NCBI GenBank assembly: GCA_937895465.1
Contig: CALAYY010000043.1
Coordinates: 1 to 10,976 of the forward strand
Source: an uncultured Clostridia bacterium
Lineage (GTDB): Bacteria; Bacillota; Clostridia; Christensenellales; DUVY01
Direction: 5' to 3'
Length of the DNA: 10,976 nt
This document shows, in pieces, positions 6,030 through 10,976 of this stretch; the first letter of the stretch is position 1; every line of letters begins with the position of its first letter. The translations under genes were made by a program, and so were the position numbers. The notes beneath the pieces are model-generated. The model saw only the letters and a program-made list of their open reading frames with translations, was not told the origin of the DNA and searched no databases.

Positions 6030-7217
6030 ATGAAAACAGTTGTTGAAGTAAAAAATGTTTATAAGCTTTTTGGAAACAATTCTCAAAAGTTATTACAACA
6101 AGTTAAGAAAAGCAAACTAAGTAAAGAAAAGGTTTTGAAGGAAACTGGGCATACCATAGGCTTGAAAAATATCAATTTATCCGTTAATGAAGGTGAAATA
6201 TTTGTAGTTATGGGACTTTCGGGCAGCGGAAAATCAACACTAATTCGTTGCATTAACCGTATTATTGAGCCTACAGAGGGTGAGATATATATTAACGGTG
6301 AAAACATTTTGAAAATGAATAATAAACAATTGACTAATCTGAGAAGGAATAAAATTTCTATGGTCTTTCAAAGCTTTGCTTTATTACCGCATAAAACCGT
6401 TCTGGATAATGTTGCATTTGGCTTGGAGTTGCAATCAGTAAAAAAAGAGATAAGACGGCAAAGAGCTCAAGAAACATTAGATATAGTAAATTTGGGCGGA
6501 TATGCCCATTCTATGCCGTCCGAGCTTAGCGGCGGTATGCAACAAAGAGTAGGTTTGGCACGAGCGTTGTGTACTTCACCTGAGATTTTGCTTATGGATG
6601 AGGCTTTTAGTGCTCTTGATCCGCTTATTAGAAGTGAAATGCAAGATGAGCTTATCAATATTCATCATTCAATGAAAAAAACTATTATCTTTATCACCCA
6701 TGACCTTGACGAAGCACTCAAAATAGGAGACCGTATAGCAATTATGAAAGACGGAGAAATAGTCCAAATAGGCACACCTGAAGATATACTTAAGGGTCCT
6801 GCTAACGACTATGTAAAAGATTTTGTTCAAAATGTCAATCGAGCAAAAGTAATTACTGCGTCCAACATTATGAAAAGAAAGGAATATCTCACGCTGCCCA
6901 AAGAAGGTTTAAGAACAGCTATCAAAAAAATGCAAGATGCATCAATATCCAGCCTTTTTGTGGTGAATAAAGATAAGATGCTAAAAGGCATTGTTACTAT
7001 AGATAAAGCAGTGAAGTTGATAAAAGAAAAAAAAGATAATATAGAAGAGATAATAGACATTAATATCAACACTGTATCCCCTGACACCAAAATTGAAGAT
7101 ATTATGCCTATGTTTTTAAATTGTCCTTTCCCTGTTGCTGTAACAGATAATGGCAAATTTTTGGGTATAGTTTTTAAATCTGCTGTTATCAACGGAATTA
7201 TAGGAGGTGCTCAATGA
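6030..7217 (+). CDS. opuAA: Glycine betaine ABC transporter, ATP-binding subunit with CBS domains
   Basis: This 395-residue ATPase subunit belongs to an OpuA/ProU/Gbu-type osmoprotectant importer and acts at the inner face of the membrane. The ABC domain shows Walker A GLSGSGKST (62-70), Q-loop Gln114 in VFQSFALLPH, signature LSGGMQQR (166-173), Walker B ILLMDEAF (186-193) and the switch His224 in FITHDLDEA. The N-terminal extension (YKLFGNN, then a basic stretch at 26-40) is typical of this subfamily. The C-terminal part, from about 277 to 395, holds two CBS repeats. In related OpuA systems the CBS domains gate transport in response to ionic strength, and in some also bind c-di-AMP; which applies here is not visible. 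The ATG at 6030 has GGAGG 4 nt upstream. Its TGA overlaps the opuAB ATG by 4 nt. Confidence 0.95.
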   Translation: MKTVVEVKNVYKLFGNNSQKLLQQVKKSKLSKEKVLKETGHTIGLKNINLSVNEGEIFVVMGLSGSGKSTLIRCINRIIEPTEGEIYINGENILKMNNKQLTNLRRNKISMVFQSFALLPHKTVLDNVAFGLELQSVKKEIRRQRAQETLDIVNLGGYAHSMPSELSGGMQQRVGLARALCTSPEILLMDEAFSALDPLIRSEMQDELINIHHSMKKTIIFITHDLDEALKIGDRIAIMKDGEIVQIGTPEDILKGPANDYVKDFVQNVNRAKVITASNIMKRKEYLTLPKEGLRTAIKKMQDASISSLFVVNKDKMLKGIVTIDKAVKLIKEKKDNIEEIIDININTVSPDTKIEDIMPMFLNCPFPVAVTDNGKFLGIVFKSAVINGIIGGAQ

Positions 7218-8110
7218 GAATACCTATAGGTGTTTGGGTAGAATCAGCCGTAGAATGGTTAAAAGACAATATGTCAGGTCTTTTCACCTTTATAAAAATA
7301 GGGCTTGGTCAGGTTATTGACTTTTTTGAAATGATATTCACATTGCTACCTTTTGTTGTGATGCTGATAATAATAGTGCTCCTAGCATTAAGGACAGCAG
7401 GCATAAAGGCGGCAATATTTGCATTGTTAGGCTTGTTATTAGTGTATTTTACTGATTTGTGGACGCCGTCAATGGAAACGCTGGCAATGATAACTACTGC
7501 CACTTTGATTGCGCTTGTTATAGGAATTCCTTTGGGCATTTTAATGGCAAAGTCTAATCATGCTAATAAAATAATCAGACCAATACTAGACTTTATGCAA
7601 ACAATGCCCTCTTTTGTTTATCTCATTCCTGCAGTTTATTTCTTTGGATTGGGAACAGTTCCCGGAACAATAGCAACGATAATATTCGCTATGCCGCCTA
7701 TAGTCAAACTGACAGATTTGGGTATTAGGCAAGTTCCAAAAGAAGTAGTAGAAGCCGCATCTGCTTTCGGTGCAACTCCTTTTCAAAAGCTAGCTAAGGT
7801 TCAGTTGCCTTTGGCTATGCCTACAATGTTGGCAGGGCTTAATCAAACAATAATGCTATCCCTTTCAATGGTCGTAATATCTGCAATGATTTCTGCAGGC
7901 GGACTTGGCGAGGAAGTTTACAGAGGCATAGGACAGATGGATATCGGAGCAGGTTTTGAAGGCGGGCTTGCCGTAGTAATTATTGCTATGGTTTTGGATA
8001 AGATTACTCAAAGTCTAGGAAAAGAAAATAAGGGAATTTCTTTAATTTCCTGTATCAAAAAGCTAATTATAAGAATAAAACAAAAAAACAGAGTAAAACA
8101 ACATGTTTAA
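7214..8110 (+). CDS. opuAB: Glycine betaine ABC transporter, permease subunit
   Basis: This 298-residue membrane permease forms the channel of the betaine importer. Hydrophobic segments lie at about 42-60, 65-80, 90-111, 133-147, 150-166 and 205-228, with a further one near 250. The stretch MQTMPSFVYLIP (128-139) is characteristic of ProW/OpuAB proteins. The EAA loop that contacts the ATPase starts at E180 (EAASAFGATPFQKL). The N-terminal amphipathic part (residues 1-40) is also usual. No substrate-binding domain is fused at the C-terminus; that protein is encoded separately by the next gene, as in B. subtilis OpuA. The start overlaps the opuAA stop (ATGA), with AGGAGG inside the opuAA end. 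The tail from 275 onward is basic (KKLIIRIKQKNRVKQ) and probably cytoplasmic. Confidence 0.94.
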   Translation: MRIPIGVWVESAVEWLKDNMSGLFTFIKIGLGQVIDFFEMIFTLLPFVVMLIIIVLLALRTAGIKAAIFALLGLLLVYFTDLWTPSMETLAMITTATLIALVIGIPLGILMAKSNHANKIIRPILDFMQTMPSFVYLIPAVYFFGLGTVPGTIATIIFAMPPIVKLTDLGIRQVPKEVVEAASAFGATPFQKLAKVQLPLAMPTMLAGLNQTIMLSLSMVVISAMISAGGLGEEVYRGIGQMDIGAGFEGGLAVVIIAMVLDKITQSLGKENKGISLISCIKKLIIRIKQKNRVKQHV

Positions 8111-8112
8111 AG

Positions 8113-8127
8113 ACACCCACAAGGTGT
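8113..8127 (+). promoter_or_regulatory. Small hairpin between opuAB and opuAC
   Basis: ACACC (8113-8117) and GGTGT (8123-8127) can pair around CACAA. It sits in the 39-nt opuAB-opuAC spacer, upstream of the AAAGGAG site. Such hairpins can protect the downstream message of the binding-protein gene, but five base pairs can also arise by chance. Confidence 0.3.
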
Positions 8128-8149
8128 TCAAAATAAAGGAGTGTAAAGC

Positions 8150-9016
8150 ATGAAAAAACTGATTATCACAATGTTGTCTGCGTTGCTGCTATTTGGCAGT
8201 TTTGTAGGCTGTACACCCAAAAAAGACAGCATAACGCTAGTCTATGTAAATTGGGCGGAGGGAGTTGCAATGACTAATCTTGCTGCTGTCATCTTAGAAG
8301 AAAATTTTGATGTTGAAGTCAAAATGCAGCTTGCAGATGTAGGTCCTGTTTTTGCATCATTATCTACAGGAGATGCTGATGTATTTATGGATACTTGGTT
8401 GCCTATAACACATAAAAGTTACATAGAGCAATTTGAAAGCAAAATAGAACAGCTTGGAACAGTATATAATAATGCCAAAATTGGAATTGTAGTTCCAAAG
8501 TATGTCTATGAACAAGGTATTACCACAATAGAAGGCCTAAAAGATTATGAAGATCAATTTGACGGAAAAATTATAGGCATAGATCCTGGTGCAGGAATTA
8601 TGAAAGCAGCTACTATTGCTATGACAGAAGAAGGCTATGGACTTAATAGCTCATTTGAATTACAAACTAGTTCAGAAGCAGGCATGATAGCTACGTTAAG
8701 CGACGCAATTGATAACAATGAGCCTGTTGCTGTAACAGGCTGGGCACCTCATTGGAAATTTGCACGCTGGGACTTAGAGTTCTTAGCAGACAGCAAAAAT
8801 GTTTTTGGCGGCGAAGAAAGAATTGATATTTATTCTAGAAAAGGTTTTAAGGAAGAAAGACCAGAAATAGCAAACTTTTTTTCAAAGATAAAACTTAATA
8901 ATCAAACTCTGGGAGACCTTATGGGTAAGATAGCTAACAGCAGTTCTAAAGACCCCAAACCTATAGTTAAAGAATGGGTAGAAGAAAATTTTGAATTAAT
9001 AAATTCTTGGTTATAA
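8150..9016 (+). CDS. opuAC: Glycine betaine-binding lipoprotein (OpuAC/GbuC/ProX family)
   Basis: This 288-residue extracellular substrate-binding lipoprotein delivers betaine to the OpuAA/OpuAB transporter. A signal peptide (MKKLIITMLSALLLFG) ends in the lipobox FVGC with acylated Cys21. Three tryptophans sit in the contexts that form the aromatic betaine cage of B. subtilis OpuAC: VNWAEG (Trp35), DTWLPITH (Trp83, with His88) and TGWAPHW (Trp198). This supports a quaternary ammonium substrate such as glycine or proline betaine. The two lobes come in the order VNW/WLP lobe first and then the IGIDPGAGIM/GWAPHW lobe. As I recall, B. subtilis OpuAC has the opposite, circularly permuted order. 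AAAGGAG lies 9 nt upstream of the ATG. The gene ends 13 nt before a strong terminator. Carnitine or choline cannot be excluded. Confidence 0.94.
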   Translation: MKKLIITMLSALLLFGSFVGCTPKKDSITLVYVNWAEGVAMTNLAAVILEENFDVEVKMQLADVGPVFASLSTGDADVFMDTWLPITHKSYIEQFESKIEQLGTVYNNAKIGIVVPKYVYEQGITTIEGLKDYEDQFDGKIIGIDPGAGIMKAATIAMTEEGYGLNSSFELQTSSEAGMIATLSDAIDNNEPVAVTGWAPHWKFARWDLEFLADSKNVFGGEERIDIYSRKGFKEERPEIANFFSKIKLNNQTLGDLMGKIANSSSKDPKPIVKEWVEENFELINSWL

Positions 9017-9029
9017 GTATTTAGACATC

Positions 9030-9062
9030 AAAAAAAGACCGTTTTAAAAACGGTCTTTTTTT
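9030..9062. terminator. Bidirectional rho-independent terminator between opuAC and hppA
   Basis: Seven A, GACCG and TTTT (9030-9045) are the exact reverse complement of AAAA, CGGTC and seven T (9047-9062), with one central A. The hairpin core is flanked by a T run in both directions, so it can end the rightward opu transcript and the leftward hppA transcript, which converge here. Confidence 0.93.
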
Positions 9063-9079
9063 AATTTTAAGTTATTATG

Positions 9080-10976
9080 TTAAAACAAGTTTATAAGATT
9101 AGCCGCTAAGAAAATTGAACCCATCAAAGTAGCAATCAAGCTGACAACAGTAATCTGTGTATTAATACTCGGACCTGATGTATCCTTGAAAGGGTCTCCT
9201 ACCGTATCTCCTACAACTGCAGATTTGTGAGCAACACTTCCCTTGCCGCCGTTATTACCTGCTTCTATATACTTTTTGCTGTTATCCCATAAGCCGCCGC
9301 TATTGGACATAAATAATGCCAGTAACAAACCGCTGACGATATTGCCTGCCAAGAATCCGCCTATAGCCTCAACTCCGCCTATAAAGCCTACTGCCAAGGT
9401 AATTATAATAGCAAACAAGCCTGCAGGAATAAGTTCTTTAATAGCGCCGATTGTTGCTATAACACTAGATTTATCATATTCAGGTACAACGCCTTCTTTT
9501 CCTTCTTTGAGTCCAGGAATTTCGTCAAACTGTCTATGAATTTCTTTTACCATTCTTTGAGCGTTGCGGTCAACACCTAAGATCTGCATTGCACTAAACA
9601 CTGCAGGTACAGCCGCACCTATCAACATACCAAAGAACACTATAGGATTGACAACATCAAAGCCTGTTATTTCAGGTTTTCCTGTAGCAACTGCTGCAAC
9701 ATTGACTTCACTTATAAATGCACCCAAAAGCGCAATAACTGTAAGTCCTGCAGCACCTATTGCAAAGCCTTTTGTAATAGCCTTGACGGTATTACCAGCA
9801 GAATCCAATGTATCTGTTGTTTCCAAAACCTCGTCGCCAAGATTACCCATTTCAGCAAGTCCTCGTGCGTTGTCAACTATAGGTCCGTAAGCATCGTTGC
9901 TTATAATCATACCGACTATAGAGAGCATACCTACTGCCGCCATAGAAATTCCAAACATTCCATATCCATCGCCCAACGGTTCGCAAAGCTTATAAGCTCC
10001 CAGAGCAGAAACAGCTATACCAATCATAGCGGGCAGTACGCTCAAAAAGCCATAACTTACACCTGATAGAATAGTAAATGCAGGACCGCTTTCGCTTGCC
10101 TTTGCCACATTTTGAACAGGTCTTTTGGTGTCGTTGGTAAAGTAATCTGTTACTATTCCTATTAATACGCCTACTAATAATCCTAGAACTGATGCACCCC
10201 AAATACGCCATTCAAACTTAAATATAAATGTTGCTAGCGCTGAAAGACCTAAAAATAATGCTGTGGTTATATATGTGCTCATATTAAGCGCAAGAGTAGG
10301 TCCGCCTTTTTTACCCATACGGGCAAGAAAGATTCCTATAATAGAAGCTAATAACCCGATAGAAGCAAAACAGAATATCATCAAAACATTATTAGTTTCT
10401 TTTATACTTGCCGCCATAACCAATGCCGCTGTCATAGAAGCCACATTGGAATCAAACAAATCTGCTCCCATACCTGCTACGTCGCCCACATTGTCGCCTA
10501 CGTTATCAGCAATAACTGCAGGGTTTCTTGGGTCATCTTCGGGAATACCAAGTTCTACTTTTCCAACTAAGTCAGCACTTATATCAGCAGTTTTGGTAAA
10601 TATTCCGCCGCCTGCTTTTGCAAATAATGCAAGGCTGGAAGCTCCAAAGCTAAAGCCTAATAAAAGAGAGGTATTATTTGTCTTCATAAATACTAAATAT
10701 GCTAGACCCATCCCCAATAAGCTTGCACCCACAACAGCTAGACCCATTACAGCACCGCCGCGGAAACCGCATAAGAAACTGGGCCTTATGCCCAATTTTG
10801 CTGCTTCTGCTGTCTTGACATTGGCTAATGTTGCAATATAGATACCGACATAACCAGCTATACAGCTAAATATCGTACCCAAAATATAAGCCGCAATTAC
10901 CAAAATACGGTTATCAAGCGTTGATAAAAATGTTCCTTCAGAAATAACCGTCCATAATGGTGAAGGAACATTTTTA
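9080..10976 (-). CDS. hppA: Membrane proton-translocating pyrophosphatase HppA (N-terminus beyond right edge)
   Basis: This multi-spanning membrane pyrophosphatase hydrolyses cytosolic PPi and pumps ions outward. The frame is open to the window end, giving 631 residues; family members are about 660-700, so the N-terminal part is missing. The TTG at 10901-10903 is not a believable start, because coding-like sequence continues upstream. Counting from that TTG, catalytic motifs include DLVGKVE (111-117), DDPRNPAVIADNVGDNVGD (123-141), NDAYGPIVDNARG (336-348), and near the C-terminus VGDTVGDPFKDTSGPS. The potassium-determining segment reads GNTVKAIT, with Lys374 and Thr377 where K+-dependent enzymes have Ala and Gly. 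This predicts a K+-independent, hence H+-pumping, enzyme. The stop lies 17 nt from the shared terminator, convergent with opuAC. The call is firm; the ion is inferred from family rules. Confidence 0.94.
   Translation of the reverse strand, partial: KNVPSPLWTVISEGTFLSTLDNRILVIAAYILGTIFSCIAGYVGIYIATLANVKTAEAAKLGIRPSFLCGFRGGAVMGLAVVGASLLGMGLAYLVFMKTNNTSLLLGFSFGASSLALFAKAGGGIFTKTADISADLVGKVELGIPEDDPRNPAVIADNVGDNVGDVAGMGADLFDSNVASMTAALVMAASIKETNNVLMIFCFASIGLLASIIGIFLARMGKKGGPTLALNMSTYITTALFLGLSALATFIFKFEWRIWGASVLGLLVGVLIGIVTDYFTNDTKRPVQNVAKASESGPAFTILSGVSYGFLSVLPAMIGIAVSALGAYKLCEPLGDGYGMFGISMAAVGMLSIVGMIISNDAYGPIVDNARGLAEMGNLGDEVLETTDTLDSAGNTVKAITKGFAIGAAGLTVIALLGAFISEVNVAAVATGKPEITGFDVVNPIVFFGMLIGAAVPAVFSAMQILGVDRNAQRMVKEIHRQFDEIPGLKEGKEGVVPEYDKSSVIATIGAIKELIPAGLFAIIITLAVGFIGGVEAIGGFLAGNIVSGLLLALFMSNSGGLWDNSKKYIEAGNNGGKGSVAHKSAVVGDTVGDPFKDTSGPSINTQITVVSLIATLMGSIFLAANLINLF
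10925..10976. repeat. 16-bp perfect inverted repeat ending at the window edge, inside hppA
   Basis: TAAAAATGTTCCTTCA (10925-10940) and TGAAGGAACATTTTTA (10961-10976) are exact reverse complements around a 20-nt centre. The second arm ends on the last base of the window, so the repeat may extend beyond it. It falls in the hppA reading frame, which stays open through both arms. Confidence 0.9.

Noticed and set aside
9243..10841. Long open frames on the plus strand opposite hppA (98, 108 and 192 codons)
   Set aside because: They are antisense shadows of the hppA coding frame; composition is Pro/Ala/Ile-rich with no family resemblance and no ribosome binding sites.
10901..10903. TTG as the start codon of hppA
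   Set aside because: The frame stays open to the window edge, there is no ribosome binding site before the TTG, and the family needs a longer N-terminus.

Overview
The window is AT-rich, with A/T-rich intergenic spacers and strong GGAGG-type ribosome binding sites. It carries a FeoA/FeoB pair, an OpuA-type betaine transporter with a lipoprotein binding protein, a CopZ/CopA pair and a membrane pyrophosphatase. Together these suggest a low-GC Gram-positive bacterium (Bacillota, probably a Clostridia-like anaerobe). This placement is an inference from gene content and protein style; no rRNA or other phylogenetic marker is present. Both window ends cut through genes.

Layout from left to right. 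(1) Positions 1-1203, minus strand: a copper export unit. It consists of the small HMA-domain chaperone copZ followed by the N-terminal half of the Cu+-ATPase copA, which runs off the left edge. A good sigma-A-type promoter and an inverted repeat lie upstream of copZ. (2) Positions 1326-2622, minus strand: two adjacent paralogous small membrane proteins with C-terminal zinc ribbons, followed by a GNAT acetyltransferase. The spacers are 12 and 16 nt, so they look like an operon, and a perfect 21-bp tandem repeat sits just upstream. (3) Positions 2754-5696, minus strand: feoA, feoB and an RluA-family pseudouridine synthase. feoA and feoB are 7 nt apart, and the pseudouridine synthase start overlaps the feoB stop by 4 nt. 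(4) Positions 5697-6029: a divergent spacer of about 330 nt with a candidate rightward promoter and several inverted repeats. (5) Positions 6030-9016, plus strand: opuAA-opuAB-opuAC, a complete betaine ABC importer, closed by a strong bidirectional terminator at 9030-9062. (6) Positions 9080-10976, minus strand: hppA, a proton-pumping pyrophosphatase of the K+-independent type, missing its N-terminus at the right edge.

Most of the window is housekeeping and stress physiology: copper efflux, ferrous iron uptake, osmoprotectant uptake and pyrophosphate-driven ion pumping. I see no phage, transposon, CRISPR, toxin-antitoxin or defence module, and nothing that clearly forms a new system. The observations that most deserve a second look are the feoB-coupled pseudouridine synthase, the duplicated zinc-ribbon membrane proteins behind a 21-bp tandem repeat, the inverted-repeat-rich leader of the opu operon, the repeated motif at the copZ promoter, and a 16-bp perfect inverted repeat ending exactly at the right edge, which may be an assembly fold-back.
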